From the NCBI GenBank assembly GCA_004570955.1, contig SPPL01000003.1, positions 372,001 to 436,000 on the forward strand: 64,000 nt of DNA, in the 5' to 3' direction. Within the stretch, counting starts at the first letter, position 1. The number at the start of each line of letters is the position of its first letter. The notes beneath the pieces were generated by a model. That model had not been told where the DNA came from, did not search any database, and saw nothing but the letters and a program-made list of their open reading frames with translations. Below, piece by piece: positions 36,336 to 48,050 of this stretch. This DNA comes from Jeotgalicoccus nanhaiensis. Lineage in GTDB: Bacteria; Bacillota; Bacilli; Staphylococcales; Salinicoccaceae. Position numbers and translations under genes: made by a program.

Positions 36336-36719
36336 ATGCAATCGAAAGCTGTTGCTAAAACTGTGAGAATCGCTCCGCGTAAAGTACGCCTTATTCTTGA
36401 CCTTGTCAGAGGTAAAGAAGTTGGAGAAGCGATTTCAATTCTAAAACTTACAAACAAGAGATCTTCACCGGTAGTGGAGAAATTAGTTAAATCTGCTGTT
36501 GCTAACGCAGAACACAACTACGATATGGATATCGACAACCTGTACATTTCAGAAATTTATGCAGACGAAGGTCCAACGCTGAAAAGATTCCGTCCACGTG
36601 CCCAGGGCCGTGCTACTAAAATCAACAAGCGTACGAGCCATATCACAGTAGTTGTTGAAGAATATGCAAATGAAACAGAAGTTGAAACTGAAGAAAACCA
36701 AGAGACAGAGAACGCTTAA
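36336..36719 (+). CDS. rplV: 50S ribosomal protein L22
   Basis: L22 contributes the second tunnel loop ([20 protein letters not shown]) opposite L4. The core matches the family, but at 127 residues it is about ten longer than usual, owing to an acidic C-terminal tail of mainly Glu, Thr and Asn. AAGGAGG precedes the ATG. Confidence 0.98.
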   Translation: MQSKAVAKTVRIAPRKVRLILDLVRGKEVGEAISILKLTNKRSSPVVEKLVKSAVANAEHNYDMDIDNLYISEIYADEGPTLKRFRPRAQGRATKINKRTSHITVVVEEYANETEVETEENQETENA

Positions 36720-36740
36720 TTATATAAGGAGGGAATTAAC

Positions 36741-37382
36741 TTGGGCCAAAAGATAAATCCAATTGGGTTTCGTGTAGGTGTCATTCGTGACTGGGAAGCA
36801 AAATGGTATGCAGATAAAAACTTTGCAAGCCTGTTACACGAAGACTTAAAAGTTCGTGAATATATCGAGACTAATCTTAAAGATGCATCAATTTCCAAAG
36901 TGGAAATCGAACGTGCAGCAAACCGTGTAAACATTGCACTGCACACAGGTAAACCAGGTATGGTAATTGGTAAAGGCGGTAGTGAAATTAACAAACTCCG
37001 TACTGCACTGACTAACTTAACTGGCAAGAAGGTTCATATCAACGTTATTGAAATTAAGAAAGTGGATATGGATGCTAAACTTGTAGCAGAAAATATTGCG
37101 CGTCAGCTAGAAAACCGTGTATCTTTCCGTAGAGCACAAAAACAAGCGCTTCAAAGAGCTATTAAATCAGGCGCTAAAGGTATCAGAACACAAGTATCAG
37201 GACGTTTAGGCGGTGCCGACATCGCTCGTGCTGAAGGTTACAATGAAGGAACAGTTCCACTTCATACACTTCGTGCAGACATCGATTATGCTCACGAAGA
37301 AGCAGACACTACTTACGGTAAGTTAGGTGTCAAGGTATGGATCTACCGTGGAGAAGTTCTTCCTACAAAGAATAATAAATAG
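36741..37382 (+). CDS. rpsC: 30S ribosomal protein S3
   Basis: S3 sits at the mRNA entry tunnel and helps unwind mRNA. It has 213 residues starting at TTG ([19 protein letters not shown]) after AAGGAGGG. The KH-domain motif [13 protein letters not shown] is clear near residues 73-85. Confidence 0.97.
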   Translation: MGQKINPIGFRVGVIRDWEAKWYADKNFASLLHEDLKVREYIETNLKDASISKVEIERAANRVNIALHTGKPGMVIGKGGSEINKLRTALTNLTGKKVHINVIEIKKVDMDAKLVAENIARQLENRVSFRRAQKQALQRAIKSGAKGIRTQVSGRLGGADIARAEGYNEGTVPLHTLRADIDYAHEEADTTYGKLGVKVWIYRGEVLPTKNNK

Positions 37383-37399
37383 TAAGGAGGAAATTTGGA

Positions 37400-37834
37400 A
37401 TGTTATTACCAAAAAGAGTTAAATACCGTCGTCAGCACCGTCCAGACACTAAAGGACGTTCAAAAGGCGGAAATCAAGTAAGCTTTGGCGAATACGGACT
37501 GCAGGCTACAACAACGTCTTGGATTACTGCAAGACAAATCGAAGCAGCACGTATTGCAATGACACGTTACATGAAACGTGGCGGTAAAGTATGGATCAAC
37601 ATCTTCCCGCACACGCCATATACAAAGAAACCATTAGAAGTACGTATGGGTTCTGGTAAAGGTGCAATTGAAGGCTGGATTGCAGTTGTTAAACCAGGCC
37701 GCGTTATGTTTGAAGTTGCGGGTGTTGAAGAAGAAGTAGCGAAAGAAGCTCTTCGTCTTGCAAGTCATAAACTTCCATTAAAAACGAAAGTAGTAAAACG
37801 TGAAGAATTAGGTGGTGATACGAATGAAAGCTAA
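37400..37834 (+). CDS. rplP: 50S ribosomal protein L16
   Basis: L16 organises the A-site and tRNA binding on the 50S. The 144 residues begin [14 protein letters not shown] and contain the [20 protein letters not shown] motif. Its stop overlaps the start of rpmC. Confidence 0.98.
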   Translation: MLLPKRVKYRRQHRPDTKGRSKGGNQVSFGEYGLQATTTSWITARQIEAARIAMTRYMKRGGKVWINIFPHTPYTKKPLEVRMGSGKGAIEGWIAVVKPGRVMFEVAGVEEEVAKEALRLASHKLPLKTKVVKREELGGDTNES

Positions 37835-38033
37835 AGAAATCCGTGATTTAACGAATTCCGAAATTGAATCTAATGTTAAAGAATTGAAAGAAGAACTTTT
37901 CAATCTGCGCTTTCAGCTAGCTACAGGTCAGCTAGAAAACACTGCTCGTATCAAAGAAGTTAGAAAGACTATCGCTAGAATGAAAACGACGGTTCGCCAG
38001 AGAGAGATTGAAGAAGCACAAGCGAATCAATAA
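37824..38033 (+). CDS. rpmC: 50S ribosomal protein L29
   Basis: L29 is a two-helix protein at the tunnel exit. It has 69 residues ([20 protein letters not shown]). The ATG at 37824 overlaps the rplP stop; the upstream in-frame GTG codons lie within the ribosome-site region GGTGGTG. Confidence 0.97.
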   Translation: MKAKEIRDLTNSEIESNVKELKEELFNLRFQLATGQLENTARIKEVRKTIARMKTTVRQREIEEAQANQ

Positions 38034-38051
38034 TTAGAGGAGGTTCAAATC

Positions 38052-38315
38052 GTGGAAAGAAAAAACGAACGCAAGGTTTACCAGGGCCGCGTCGTATCCG
38101 ACAAGATGGATAAGACTGTAACGGTACTTGTTGAAACTTACACTAAGCACCCGATCATCGGAAAACGTGTTAAATATTCTAAGAAATATAAAACACATGA
38201 TGAAAATAACACTGCGAAAATGGGCGACATTGTAAGAATTGAAGAAACACGTCCATTATCTGCGACTAAACGATTCCGTCTAGTTGAGATCGTTAAAGAA
38301 TCTGTAATTATATAA
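38052..38315 (+). CDS. rpsQ: 30S ribosomal protein S17
   Basis: S17 is an OB-fold primary rRNA-binding protein. It has 87 residues from a GTG start after GGAGG ([20 protein letters not shown]). The family motifs [10 protein letters not shown] and [19 protein letters not shown] are present. Confidence 0.97.
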   Translation: MERKNERKVYQGRVVSDKMDKTVTVLVETYTKHPIIGKRVKYSKKYKTHDENNTAKMGDIVRIEETRPLSATKRFRLVEIVKESVII

Positions 38316-38345
38316 AATATTTGAAACAGAAGGAGGGAATCACGC

Positions 38346-38720
38346 ATGATTCAGTCAGAGAGCCGTTTGAAGGTAGCTGACAACTCAGGTGCACGTGAAG
38401 TGCTAACTATTAAAGTTTTAGGCGGAACAGGCCGTAAAACTGCGAACATCGGTGATGTAATCGTTGCAAGTGTTAAGAATGCAACACCAGGTGGGGTTGT
38501 CAAAAAAGGTGAGGTTGTTAAAGCCGTCATCGTCAGAACAAAAACAGGTGTCCGTCGTGAAGATGGTTCATATATTAAATTCGATGAGAACGCATGCGTA
38601 ATCATCCGTGATACTGATGATAAAGGTCCAAGAGGTACGCGTATTTTCGGACCAGTTGCTCGTGAACTTCGCGAAGGAAACTTCATGAAGATTATCTCAT
38701 TAGCACCAGAAGTACTATAA
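38346..38720 (+). CDS. rplN: 50S ribosomal protein L14
   Basis: L14 forms an intersubunit bridge with 16S rRNA. It has 124 residues, two more than the usual 122, through a small insertion at [12 protein letters not shown]. The start [18 protein letters not shown] is standard and follows AAGGAGG. Confidence 0.98.
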   Translation: MIQSESRLKVADNSGAREVLTIKVLGGTGRKTANIGDVIVASVKNATPGGVVKKGEVVKAVIVRTKTGVRREDGSYIKFDENACVIIRDTDDKGPRGTRIFGPVARELREGNFMKIISLAPEVL

Positions 38721-38746
38721 CCAAAACCGAAGGAGGTGCGACAACT

Positions 38747-39055
38747 ATGCACGTAAAAACAGGTGACCAGGTCGTTGTAATAAGCGGTAAGGACAAAGGT
38801 AAAAAAGGAACTGTACTAAAAGCAATTCCTGCAGATAATCGTGTCGTTATCGAAAATGTCAACGTAATTAAGAAACATCAGAAGCCATCTCAAATGAACC
38901 CGGAAGGCGGGATTCTAGAGGTAGAAGCTCCGATTCATGTTTCCAACGTCATGCATGTAGATCCTGAATCAGGTGAACGCACTCGTGTCCGTCATGAAAT
39001 CAAAGATGGTAAAAAAGTGAAAATCGCTGTTAAATCAGGTAAAGAGATCAAATAA
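38747..39055 (+). CDS. rplX: 50S ribosomal protein L24
   Basis: L24 is an assembly-initiating protein with a KOW motif ([20 protein letters not shown]). The 102 residues match the family. AAGGAGGTGC precedes the ATG. Confidence 0.98.
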   Translation: MHVKTGDQVVVISGKDKGKKGTVLKAIPADNRVVIENVNVIKKHQKPSQMNPEGGILEVEAPIHVSNVMHVDPESGERTRVRHEIKDGKKVKIAVKSGKEIK

Positions 39056-39081
39056 GATTTAAACGGAAGGAGGTCCCATTA

Positions 39082-39621
39082 ATGGCTCGCTTAAAAGATA
39101 AATACAATGAAACAATTAAACAAGAACTCGTAAATAAATTTAATTATTCTTCAGTAATGCAGGCACCAAAGATTGATAAAATCGTAGTAAACATGGGTAT
39201 CGGTGACGCTGTACAAAACGCAAAAGTACTCGACACAGCAGTTGAGGAATTAAGTGCTATTACAGGTCAAAAACCAATTGTTACTAAAGCTAAAAAATCA
39301 GTCGCTACATTCCGTTTACGTGAAGGTATGCCTATCGGTGCGAAAGTTACACTTCGCGGAGAAAGAATGTATGAATTCCTGGACAAACTTATCTCAGTTT
39401 CATTACCACGTGTAAGAGACTTCAGAGGTATTTCGAAGAAAGCATTCGATGGCCGCGGTAACTACACATTAGGTGTTAAAGAACAATTAATCTTCCCGGA
39501 AATTGATTACGATAAAGTATCAAAAGTGCGCGGTATGGATATCGTTATTGTAACGACAGCAAACACGGACGAAGAAGCTCGTGAACTGCTTACACAATTC
39601 GGTATGCCGTTCCAAAAGTAA
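39082..39621 (+). CDS. rplE: 50S ribosomal protein L5
   Basis: L5 binds 5S rRNA and contacts P-site tRNA. It has 179 residues with [20 protein letters not shown] at the start and the [20 protein letters not shown] end region. It is preceded by AAGGAGG. Confidence 0.98.
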   Translation: MARLKDKYNETIKQELVNKFNYSSVMQAPKIDKIVVNMGIGDAVQNAKVLDTAVEELSAITGQKPIVTKAKKSVATFRLREGMPIGAKVTLRGERMYEFLDKLISVSLPRVRDFRGISKKAFDGRGNYTLGVKEQLIFPEIDYDKVSKVRGMDIVIVTTANTDEEARELLTQFGMPFQK

Positions 39622-39640
39622 GTAATAAGGAGGCAATATA

Positions 39641-39826
39641 GTGGCTAAAAAATCAATGATTGCTAAACAGCAAAAAGAACAAAAATTCAAAGTTAGAGAA
39701 TATACTCGCTGTGAAAGATGTGGAAGACCACACTCAGTACTACGTAAATTCAAGCTTTGCCGTATCTGTTTCCGTGAACTTGCTTACAAAGGGCAAATTC
39801 CTGGTGTAAGAAAAGCAAGCTGGTAA
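39641..39826 (+). CDS. rpsZ: 30S ribosomal protein S14, zinc type
   Basis: This short (61-residue) S14 carries the zinc ribbon [20 protein letters not shown] with all four cysteines, so it is the zinc-dependent C+ form. A GTG start follows AAGGAGG. Many Bacilli keep a second, zinc-free copy elsewhere. Confidence 0.97.
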   Translation: MAKKSMIAKQQKEQKFKVREYTRCERCGRPHSVLRKFKLCRICFRELAYKGQIPGVRKASW

Positions 39827-39855
39827 GATTCATTAATCGAAAGGAGGCAACTTAA

Positions 39856-40254
39856 ATGACAGTGTCAGATCCAATTGCAGATATGCTAACACGCATTAGA
39901 AATGCGAACATTGTTAGACATGAAACTTTAGAGATTCCTGCTTCAAACATGAAAAAGGAAATCGCTGGAATTTTGAAAACAGAAGGTTTTGTAAAAAATG
40001 TAGAATACATCGAGGACGATAAGCAAGGCATCATCCGTGTATTCATGAAATACAGCAACGAAAACGAACGCGTTATCACTGGTTTGAAACGTATTTCTAA
40101 ACCTGGACTTCGTGTTTATGCTAAAAGAGAAGAGTTACCGAGAGTACTTAACGGTCTTGGAATTGCTCTTATCTCAACATCAGAAGGTGTGCTTACTGAT
40201 AAAGAAGCACGTAAAAGAAATCTCGGCGGGGAAGTTCTCGCATACGTTTGGTAA
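39856..40254 (+). CDS. rpsH: 30S ribosomal protein S8
   Basis: S8 organises the central domain of 16S rRNA and represses the spc operon in enterobacteria. It has 132 residues with [20 protein letters not shown] and the C-terminal [20 protein letters not shown] motif. Confidence 0.98.
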   Translation: MTVSDPIADMLTRIRNANIVRHETLEIPASNMKKEIAGILKTEGFVKNVEYIEDDKQGIIRVFMKYSNENERVITGLKRISKPGLRVYAKREELPRVLNGLGIALISTSEGVLTDKEARKRNLGGEVLAYVW

Positions 40255-40279
40255 TTAATAAAACAGGAGGTGCAAAGTA

Positions 40280-40816
40280 ATGAGTCGTGTAGGTAAACGT
40301 CTTATTGACATTCCAAATGATGTTACAGTTGACATTAAGGACAATACTATTACAGTAAAAGGCCCTAAAGGTGAACTGGTAAACACATTTAATGAAGAAA
40401 TGGCATATAATCTTGAAGACACTACTTTAGAAGTAGTTCGCCCAAGTGAATCTAAAGAACACCGTACAGTTCACGGAACAACTCGTGCACTTATCAATAA
40501 CATGGTTGAGGGTGTATCAAAAGGTTTCGTTAAAGAATTAGAACTTATCGGGGTTGGTTACCGTGCTCAAATGCAAGGTAATAAATTAACGCTCAGCGTT
40601 GGTTTATCACACCCGGTAGAATTCGAATCAGCTGGAGATCTTTCAATCACAGTTGACGGTAATACTAACATTAAAATTGAAGGTATTAATAAAGAGGAAG
40701 TTGGAGCATTAGCTTCTAAAATCCGCCAAGTACGTCCGCCAGAGCCATACAAAGGTAAAGGTATTCGCTATAAAGGTGAAAACGTTCGCCAAAAAGAAGG
40801 TAAAACTGGTAAATAA
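40280..40816 (+). CDS. rplF: 50S ribosomal protein L6
   Basis: L6 lies near the GTPase-associated centre. The 178 residues contain two similar domains and the [16 protein letters not shown] signature near the end. AGGAGGTGC precedes the ATG. Confidence 0.98.
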   Translation: MSRVGKRLIDIPNDVTVDIKDNTITVKGPKGELVNTFNEEMAYNLEDTTLEVVRPSESKEHRTVHGTTRALINNMVEGVSKGFVKELELIGVGYRAQMQGNKLTLSVGLSHPVEFESAGDLSITVDGNTNIKIEGINKEEVGALASKIRQVRPPEPYKGKGIRYKGENVRQKEGKTGK

Positions 40817-40840
40817 TAAATAAGTGAGGAGTGAACATCA

Positions 40841-41203
40841 ATGATCGCGAAAATTGACAAGAATAAAGTACGTCAAAAGAGACATGGTCGCGTGCGTAAC
40901 TTACTTTCAGGTACGTCTGAAAGACCACGTTTAAATGTTTACCGTTCAAACAAGCATATCTATGCTCAATTAATTGATGACACTGCGCAAATTACACTTG
41001 CAAGCGCGTCTACTAAAGACACTGAATTCAAAGGCGAATCAGGCTCTAACGTAGAAGCTGCTAAAGAAGTCGGAACTCTTATTGCTAACCGTGCAAAAGA
41101 TAAAGGCATCGAGAAAGTAGTATTTGACCGTGGTGGATATTTATATCATGGACGCGTTAAAGCATTAGCAGACGCAGCTCGTGAAAACGGACTTGATTTC
41201 TAA
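40841..41203 (+). CDS. rplR: 50S ribosomal protein L18
   Basis: L18 binds 5S rRNA with L5. It has 120 residues with a basic N-terminus and the [20 protein letters not shown] signature at the end. Confidence 0.98.
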   Translation: MIAKIDKNKVRQKRHGRVRNLLSGTSERPRLNVYRSNKHIYAQLIDDTAQITLASASTKDTEFKGESGSNVEAAKEVGTLIANRAKDKGIEKVVFDRGGYLYHGRVKALADAARENGLDF

Positions 41204-41224
41204 TATAAAGGAGGGACATATTTC

Positions 41225-41728
41225 ATGGCTCAAAGAAGAGAAAGAGAAGTACAAGAATTTGAAGAACGCGTTGTAACGATCAACCGTATCGCTAAAGTAG
41301 TTAAAGGTGGTCGCCGTTTCCGTTTCTCAGCTTTAGTAGTAGTTGGAGACAGAAAAGGACGTGTAGGTTTCGGTACTGGGAAAGCACAGGAAGTTCCGGA
41401 AGCTATTAAAAAAGCAATCGAAGCTGCTAAGAAAAATCTAATCGAAGTACCGATTGTCAATGGTACTGTACCTCATGAAGTAATTGGACGATTCTCATCA
41501 GGTAACGTATTAATGAAACCTGCTGCTCCTGGTACAGGGGTTATCGCGGGCGGACCTGTCCGTGCCGTACTTGAGTTAGCTGGTGTCACAGATATCTTAA
41601 GTAAGTCACTTGGCGCTAACACACCAATTAACGTAGTTCGCGCTACAATGTTAGGTTTAACTGAACTTAAAGATGTTAACGAAGTTGCAAAACTCAGAGA
41701 TAAAACTGTAGAAGAGATTCTAAACTAA
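41225..41728 (+). CDS. rpsE: 30S ribosomal protein S5
   Basis: S5 affects translational accuracy and lies at the mRNA entry. It has 167 residues. The double-stranded RNA-binding type domain has [20 protein letters not shown], and the spectinomycin-region loop follows. The C-terminus has [20 protein letters not shown]. Confidence 0.98.
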   Translation: MAQRREREVQEFEERVVTINRIAKVVKGGRRFRFSALVVVGDRKGRVGFGTGKAQEVPEAIKKAIEAAKKNLIEVPIVNGTVPHEVIGRFSSGNVLMKPAAPGTGVIAGGPVRAVLELAGVTDILSKSLGANTPINVVRATMLGLTELKDVNEVAKLRDKTVEEILN

Positions 41729-41742
41729 GGAGGGAATAGTCA

Positions 41743-41922
41743 ATGGCAAAAGTGAAAGTTACCCTCACTAAAAGTGTTATTGGGAAACCAGAAACACAAA
41801 GAGAAACAGTTAGAGCATTAGGCCTTAGAAAAATGCACCAGACTGTTGAGCAGGAAGATACTCCTCAGTTAAGAGGACAGCTTGCAAAAGTCAGTCATTT
41901 AGTTACAGTCGAAGAGAATTAA
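41743..41922 (+). CDS. rpmD: 50S ribosomal protein L30
   Basis: The 59-residue protein starts [20 protein letters not shown] and has the [20 protein letters not shown] signature. It lies between rpsE and rplO with GGAGGG upstream, as in other Bacilli. It is a short gene that length filters can miss. Confidence 0.97.
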   Translation: MAKVKVTLTKSVIGKPETQRETVRALGLRKMHQTVEQEDTPQLRGQLAKVSHLVTVEEN

Positions 41923-41949
41923 TGATAAAATAATGTAGGAGGTGCGAAG

Positions 41950-42390
41950 ATGAAATTACACGAACTTAAACCAGTTGAAGGCGCGCGTAACAAACGTAAC
42001 AGAGTTGGACGCGGTATGTCATCAGGTAACGGTAAAACATCCGGTCGCGGTCATGACGGACAGAAGTCACGTTCTGGCGGTAAAATTGGTCTTACTTTCG
42101 AAGGTGGTCAATTACCGCTTTTCCGTAGTATTCCAAAACGCGGATTCACAAACATCAACCGTAAAGATTACGCAGTTGTAAATGTTAGTGCGTTAAACCG
42201 TTTTGACAATGGTACAGAAGTAACGCCTGAACTTTTAATAGAATCAGGGATTGTTAAAAACGAAAAATCTGGAATTAAGATTTTAGGCAACGGTAACTTA
42301 GAGAAGAAGTTGACGATTAAAGCGCACAAATTTTCTAGTTCAGCTGTAGAAGCGATTGAGCAACAGGGCGGAACTCATGAGGTGATCTAA
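41950..42390 (+). CDS. rplO: 50S ribosomal protein L15
   Basis: L15 is a late-assembly 50S protein. It has 146 residues with the glycine- and arginine-rich N-terminal region ([20 protein letters not shown]). Its stop overlaps the secY start by one base. Confidence 0.98.
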   Translation: MKLHELKPVEGARNKRNRVGRGMSSGNGKTSGRGHDGQKSRSGGKIGLTFEGGQLPLFRSIPKRGFTNINRKDYAVVNVSALNRFDNGTEVTPELLIESGIVKNEKSGIKILGNGNLEKKLTIKAHKFSSSAVEAIEQQGGTHEVI

Positions 42391-43691
42391 TGATCGGAAC
42401 GATATCGAATTTCTTTAAAATTAAAGAAATACGTAACAAGATACTGTTTACTTTGGCAATGCTAGTTATCTTTAAAATCGGCACATATATTCCGGTTCCC
42501 GGTGTAGACCCCAGCGTATTTGACACTGGTGCTTCCGGGAGCGGAGTTTTAGATTTAATGAACACATTTGGCGGCGGAGCACTCATGAACTTCTCTATCC
42601 TTGCGATGGGAATAATGCCGTACATCACGGCTTCAATTGTGACGCAGCTGCTTCAAATGGATGTAGTTCCAAAGTTTGCTGAATGGGCAAGACAAGGTGA
42701 AGTCGGAAGACGTAAACTTGCTCAATTCACTAGGTATTTCACGATCGTTTTAGCATTTATCCAAGCTATCGGTATGTCATTTGCATTTAACCAGATGTTT
42801 GGCGGCAACCTTATCGATGACAATAATGTCGGATCTTATCTGCTTATTGCTTTAATTTTAACTACGGGTACAGCATTTCTTATGTGGCTTGGTGAGCAGA
42901 TCACTGCACATGGTGTCGGTAATGGTATTTCAATCATTATCTTTGCTGGTATCCTCGGTGCACTTCCAGGTGCATTGATTCAGCTTTATCAGTCAAGATT
43001 CACAGGTAATGCGGATACTACAATGGCAGTGCTCCAAATTGCCGGCATTGTAATATTCCTTATTCTTCTGACTGCGTTTGCAGTGTTTATCTTACAGGCG
43101 ATTCGTAAGATTCCAGTGCAATATGCAAAAGGACAGAGAACACCTGGATCACAACTGGCGCCGCAATCGACATTTTTACCGCTGAAAGTTAACCCGGCAG
43201 GGGTTATCCCGGTAATTTTTGCAATGGCATTTCTGATGATGCCTCAAACACTGACATTATTCTTCCCGGATGCGGACTGGGCACAAACGGTAGCCCGTTT
43301 TGCCGATCCGTCTGACTGGATAGGCATGATTGTCTATGTTGTCCTGATTATCGCATTTGCTTACTTCTATTCATTTGTACAGGTGAATCCTGAGAAAATG
43401 GCTGACAACCTGAAAAAACAGGGCAGCTACATTCCCGGTATCCGCCCAGGTAAAAATACACAGGACTATATTACTTCTGTTTTATACAGATTAGTATTTG
43501 TAGGTTCTCTGTTCCTTGCAGGAATTGCAATTTTACCACTCTTAATTACGAAGTTTATGGACTTGCCGCAGGCAATTCAAATTGGGGGAACGAGCTTGCT
43601 GATCGTTATCGGGGTCGCCCTTGAAACGATGAAACAATTGGAAGCTCAGGCTAACCAGAGAGAATACCGCGGATTTAGAAAGCGTAGATAA
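42390..43691 (+). CDS. secY: Preprotein translocase subunit SecY
   Basis: SecY forms the protein-conducting channel in the membrane with SecE and SecG. The 433 residues give ten transmembrane helices; [19 protein letters not shown] is in the helix 2 region and the cytoplasmic loop [20 protein letters not shown] is conserved. It is translationally coupled to rplO. Confidence 0.98.
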   Translation: MIGTISNFFKIKEIRNKILFTLAMLVIFKIGTYIPVPGVDPSVFDTGASGSGVLDLMNTFGGGALMNFSILAMGIMPYITASIVTQLLQMDVVPKFAEWARQGEVGRRKLAQFTRYFTIVLAFIQAIGMSFAFNQMFGGNLIDDNNVGSYLLIALILTTGTAFLMWLGEQITAHGVGNGISIIIFAGILGALPGALIQLYQSRFTGNADTTMAVLQIAGIVIFLILLTAFAVFILQAIRKIPVQYAKGQRTPGSQLAPQSTFLPLKVNPAGVIPVIFAMAFLMMPQTLTLFFPDADWAQTVARFADPSDWIGMIVYVVLIIAFAYFYSFVQVNPEKMADNLKKQGSYIPGIRPGKNTQDYITSVLYRLVFVGSLFLAGIAILPLLITKFMDLPQAIQIGGTSLLIVIGVALETMKQLEAQANQREYRGFRKRR

Positions 43692-44357
<666 letters not shown>

Positions 44358-44496
44358 AAATGTTCACCTTGCAGCAATTTAGGTGAATGTTGCTATGTCT
44401 ATATGTATACGAGAGAGTCGTTATTAGACGAAGTGAGTCGTCACCTAGAGCAAATTTCTATAAAGGAATTGAAATGCTGTATAAGGAGGAAAAGAA
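44358..44496 (+). promoter_or_regulatory. adk-infA intergenic leader with hairpins
   Basis: The 139 bases contain TTCACCT/AGGTGAA arms (44363-44369 with 44381-44387) and a GACG/CGTC hairpin (44428-44443 region). No T run follows, so these are not terminators; they may be processing sites or a leader for infA. The map gene found here in some Bacilli is absent, and I see no remnant of it. Confidence 0.4.
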
Positions 44497-44715
44497 GTGA
44501 GTAAACAAGATGTAATTGAACTGGAAGGTACAGTGCTTGATACTTTACCAAATGCAATGTTCAAAGTAGAATTAGAAAATGGTCATGAGATATTAGCTCA
44601 TGTATCAGGTAAAATTCGTATGAACTATATACGCATACTTCCTGGTGATAAAGTAACAGTTGAGATGTCACCTTATGACTTAACACGTGGCAGAATCACT
44701 TATCGTTTTAAATAA
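44497..44715 (+). CDS. infA: Translation initiation factor IF-1
   Basis: IF-1 is a single OB-fold protein that occupies the A-site during initiation. It has 72 residues from a GTG after AAGGAGG, with the [20 protein letters not shown] signature. Confidence 0.98.
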   Translation: MSKQDVIELEGTVLDTLPNAMFKVELENGHEILAHVSGKIRMNYIRILPGDKVTVEMSPYDLTRGRITYRFK

Positions 44716-44859
<144 letters not shown>

Positions 44860-44883
44860 TATTTAATTTGGAGGTGCAAAGAT

Positions 44884-45249
44884 ATGGCTCGTATTGCAGG
44901 AGTTGACGTACCACGTGACAAACGTGTTGTAATTTCTTTAACATATGTTTTCGGTATTGGACCAGCACGCGCTAGCGAAATTTTAGCTAAAGCATCAGTT
45001 GATGAAAATACTAGAGTTAAAGATCTTACTGAAGATGAATTAAACAAAATTCGTGAAGTAGTAGATGCGTATAAAGTCGAAGGTGACTTACGCCGTGAAA
45101 CAAACTTAAACGTTAAACGTCTAATGGAAATCGGTTCTTACAAGGGAATGCGTCACCGTCGCGGTTTACCGGTTAACGGTCAAAAAACTAAGAACAACGC
45201 AAGAACTCGTAAAGGTCCAATTAAAACAGTAGCGAACAAGAAGAAATAA
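44884..45249 (+). CDS. rpsM: 30S ribosomal protein S13
   Basis: S13 contacts P-site tRNA from the 30S head. The 121 residues contain a helix-two-turn-helix region ([17 protein letters not shown]) and the [20 protein letters not shown] tail. Confidence 0.98.
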   Translation: MARIAGVDVPRDKRVVISLTYVFGIGPARASEILAKASVDENTRVKDLTEDELNKIREVVDAYKVEGDLRRETNLNVKRLMEIGSYKGMRHRRGLPVNGQKTKNNARTRKGPIKTVANKKK

Positions 45250-45278
45250 ATAGTTACTAAAGTAAAGGAGGATAAATA

Positions 45279-45668
45279 ATGGCTCGCAAACAACAATCAC
45301 GTAAACGTAGAGTGAAAAAGAATGTCGAAGCAGGTGTGGCACACATCCGTTCAACTTTTAACAACACTATCGTAACAATTACTGACGAGTTCGGTAATGC
45401 TCTTTCATGGTCATCTGCTGGTGCATTAGGGTTTAAAGGTTCTAAGAAATCTACTCCTTTCGCTGCACAAATGGCTTCTGAAACTGCTTCTAAAGCAGCG
45501 ATGGAACATGGTCTTAAAACTGTAGAAGTTACAGTTAAAGGTCCTGGTGCCGGACGTGAAGCAGCTATCCGTGCGCTTCAGTCAGCTGGACTTGAAATTA
45601 CAGCTATCAAAGATGTAACTCCAGTTCCACACAATGGCTGCCGTCCGCCTAAACGCCGTCGTGTATAA
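45279..45668 (+). CDS. rpsK: 30S ribosomal protein S11
   Basis: S11 lies on the platform near the E-site. It has 129 residues with [20 protein letters not shown] and the C-terminal [18 protein letters not shown] signature. The gap to rpoA (80 bases) has a weak AT-rich inverted repeat but no terminator. Confidence 0.98.
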   Translation: MARKQQSRKRRVKKNVEAGVAHIRSTFNNTIVTITDEFGNALSWSSAGALGFKGSKKSTPFAAQMASETASKAAMEHGLKTVEVTVKGPGAGREAAIRALQSAGLEITAIKDVTPVPHNGCRPPKRRRV

Positions 45669-45748
45669 AAAATAATAAATCGCTTAAGTAGTTGGGAACA
45701 ATATTATTTTCTAATATTTTCGGCGTTTAAAGGGAGGATATGTTACAC

Positions 45749-46693
45749 ATGATCGAAATCGAGAAACCTAGAATTGAGACAGTAGAGGTATCGGAAGATT
45801 CTAAGTTTGGTAAGTTTGTTGTAGAACCTTTAGAGAGAGGTTATGGGACAACACTTGGGAACTCCTTGCGTCGCATTCTGTTATCATCATTACCAGGTGC
45901 GGCAGTTAAGACGATTGAAATAGAAAATGTACTTCATGAGTTTTCGACAATTGACAACGTTGTTGAAGACGTGACTACAATTATTACCAACATGAAGAGC
46001 CTTGCTTTAAAAATATATTCCGAAGAAGAAAAAACTTTGGAAATTGATTTTAGCGGTGAAGGTGTAGTTACTGCAGCTGATATTACTCACGACAGCGATG
46101 TGGAAATTTTAAACAGAGACCTTAAGATTGCAACAGTATCTAAAGGCGGAAGCTTAAAATTACGCATGACAGCAGATCGCGGTCGGGGATATACTCTTGC
46201 AGACGGTAATAATAAAGCTGATATGCCAATTGGTGTAATTCCAATCGACTCTATCTATACACCGATAGAACGTGCGAATTATACTGTTGAAAATACACGT
46301 GTAGGACAAAGTACAAACTTCGATAAGCTGACTCTGGATGTTTGGACTGATGGTTCAATCTCTCCTCAGGAAGCAGTATCATTGGGTGCTAAAATTCTCA
46401 CTGAACATTTAAACATCTTTGTAGGTCTTACAGATGAAGCGCAAAACGCTGAAATCATGATCGAAAAAGAAGAAGATCAGAAAGAGAAAGTACTTGAAAT
46501 GTCTATTGAAGAACTTGACTTATCAGTACGTTCTTATAACTGTCTGAAACGCGCTGGTATTAACTCTGTTCAGGAACTTACTGATAAAACAGAAGCTGAT
46601 ATGATGAAAGTGCGTAATCTGGGACGTAAGTCACTGGAAGAAGTTAAATTTAAACTTGAAGACCTTGATTTAGGTCTACGTAAAGAAGACTAG
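45749..46693 (+). CDS. rpoA: RNA polymerase alpha subunit
   Basis: RpoA dimerises to start polymerase assembly and contacts UP elements and activators through its C-terminal domain. From the ATG at 45749 it has 314 residues, the staphylococcal length; GGAGG at 45733-45737 is too close to the ATG at 45740. The N-terminal [20 protein letters not shown] and the C-terminal [14 protein letters not shown] and [15 protein letters not shown] motifs are typical. Confidence 0.98.
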   Translation: MIEIEKPRIETVEVSEDSKFGKFVVEPLERGYGTTLGNSLRRILLSSLPGAAVKTIEIENVLHEFSTIDNVVEDVTTIITNMKSLALKIYSEEEKTLEIDFSGEGVVTAADITHDSDVEILNRDLKIATVSKGGSLKLRMTADRGRGYTLADGNNKADMPIGVIPIDSIYTPIERANYTVENTRVGQSTNFDKLTLDVWTDGSISPQEAVSLGAKILTEHLNIFVGLTDEAQNAEIMIEKEEDQKEKVLEMSIEELDLSVRSYNCLKRAGINSVQELTDKTEADMMKVRNLGRKSLEEVKFKLEDLDLGLRKED

Positions 46694-46712
46694 TCATAAA
46701 GGAGGAGAAATA

Positions 46713-47111
46713 ATGGGTTACAGAAAACTTGGACGTACATCTGACCAAAGAAAAGCAATGCTACGCGACTTAGCAACTTCACTAATAGTAAGTGAGCGCA
46801 TCACTACTACTGAAGACCGTGCTAAAGAATTACGTAAACTTGCAGACCGTTTAGTTACACTTGGTAAACGCGGTGACCTAGCATCGAAAAGACGTGCCGG
46901 TCAAACTGTACGTAACGTAGAAATCATCAATGAAGATGGTTCAACAAGTTATGCACTTCAAAAATTATTTGAAGACATCGCTCCACGTTTCGCAGACCGT
47001 CAAGGCGGTTACACAAGCATTAAGAAACTTGGTGCTCGTCGCGGTGACGGAGCTGAACTTGTAATTATCGAATTCGTAGAAGGCGCTCCAGTTACAACTG
47101 AAGAAGCGTAA
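46713..47111 (+). CDS. rplQ: 50S ribosomal protein L17
   Basis: L17 lies near the tunnel exit. It has 132 residues starting [20 protein letters not shown]. It is the last gene of the S10-spc-alpha block before a structured intergenic region. Confidence 0.98.
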   Translation: MGYRKLGRTSDQRKAMLRDLATSLIVSERITTTEDRAKELRKLADRLVTLGKRGDLASKRRAGQTVRNVEIINEDGSTSYALQKLFEDIAPRFADRQGGYTSIKKLGARRGDGAELVIIEFVEGAPVTTEEA

Positions 47112-47142
47112 ACTTTTAAAAGCAGAGTGAGTGTTATGATGG

Positions 47143-47233
47143 TGAGCCCGGAAGGGCTCATTCGTCTAGCTCAACGTATCCTGCAGTATATAATCAGTGC
47201 GCGACTCTTATTGCAGGGTACGCGCTTTTTTTA
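47143..47233 (+). terminator. Structured terminator/attenuator between rplQ and ecfA1
   Basis: A hairpin with a GGAA loop (47143-47162) is followed by an 11-bp stem (47176-47186 with 47213-47223, one G-U) and then CGC and seven T. Inside its 26-base loop, AGTGCG (47197-47202) can instead pair with CGCGCT (47222-47227) right before the T run. The two stems share bases, so the region could switch or form a pseudoknot. At minimum it is a terminator of the ribosomal operon. Confidence 0.65.
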
Positions 47234-47258
47234 CATAATTTTTTAAAGGGGTGGAAAT

Positions 47259-48050
47259 ATGATTTCACTAAAAGATATTGCATTTAAATACCGGTCTGAA
47301 GAAGCATATGCTCTGGATCATATTTCCATCTCTTTTAATGCAGGCGAATGGACGTCCATTATCGGGCATAATGGTTCAGGTAAAAGTACGCTGGTAAAAA
47401 TCATCATGGGTATTATCGAAGACTATGAAGGTGAAATATACGTCGGCAATGAACTTTTAACCGAGAAAAATAAACAGAGACTGAGACGCAAGTTTGCAAT
47501 TGTCTTTCAAAATCCGGATAACCAGTTTGTCGGTGCGACAGTAGAAGATGACGTTGCCTTCGGACTGGAAAATCTGGGACTTGAAAGAGAGGAAATGATT
47601 GCCCGCACAGAACATGCTCTCGGTCTCGTTAATATGCTTGAATTTCGTTCTCATGAACCCCACCGTCTGTCGGGAGGCCAAAAACAGAGAGTTGCTATCG
47701 CAGGTGCACTCGCACTCCAGCCGGAGGTCCTCATTTTGGACGAAGCGACTTCGATGCTGGACCCGGCAGGCAGGAACGAAGTGCTGTCCATTTTATGGAA
47801 CCTGCACGAACAGCTGGATACAACGATTCTTTATATTACTCATGATTTAACGGAAATTGACCACAGCGACAAAGTCATCGTTATGAACGACGGCAGCATT
47901 GTCGGAGAAGGCACGGTTGAAGAAATTTACCGGGATAAGGAAATGCTGGAAAGAAGCAGCTTAAAAGTACCGTATACGGTGGAAATTTCAAATGCACTTC
48001 TGGACGGTTCATTCGTCACTCATGATGAACTGGTGGTGCGGTTATCATGA
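47259..48050 (+). CDS. ecfA1: ECF transporter ATPase A1
   Basis: This is one of two ATPases of the group II energy-coupling factor module shared by vitamin-binding S-components. It has 263 residues with Walker A GHNGSGKST, signature LSGGQKQRVAIAGALA and Walker B VLILDEATSMLDP. It overlaps ecfA2 by 4 bases and is followed by ecfT, the standard order after rplQ. Confidence 0.96.
   Translation: MISLKDIAFKYRSEEAYALDHISISFNAGEWTSIIGHNGSGKSTLVKIIMGIIEDYEGEIYVGNELLTEKNKQRLRRKFAIVFQNPDNQFVGATVEDDVAFGLENLGLEREEMIARTEHALGLVNMLEFRSHEPHRLSGGQKQRVAIAGALALQPEVLILDEATSMLDPAGRNEVLSILWNLHEQLDTTILYITHDLTEIDHSDKVIVMNDGSIVGEGTVEEIYRDKEMLERSSLKVPYTVEISNALLDGSFVTHDELVVRLS

Noticed and set aside
44358-44496. A remnant of map (methionine aminopeptidase) between adk and infA
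   Set aside because: No map-like coding is visible in any frame, and absence of map here is usual in staphylococci.
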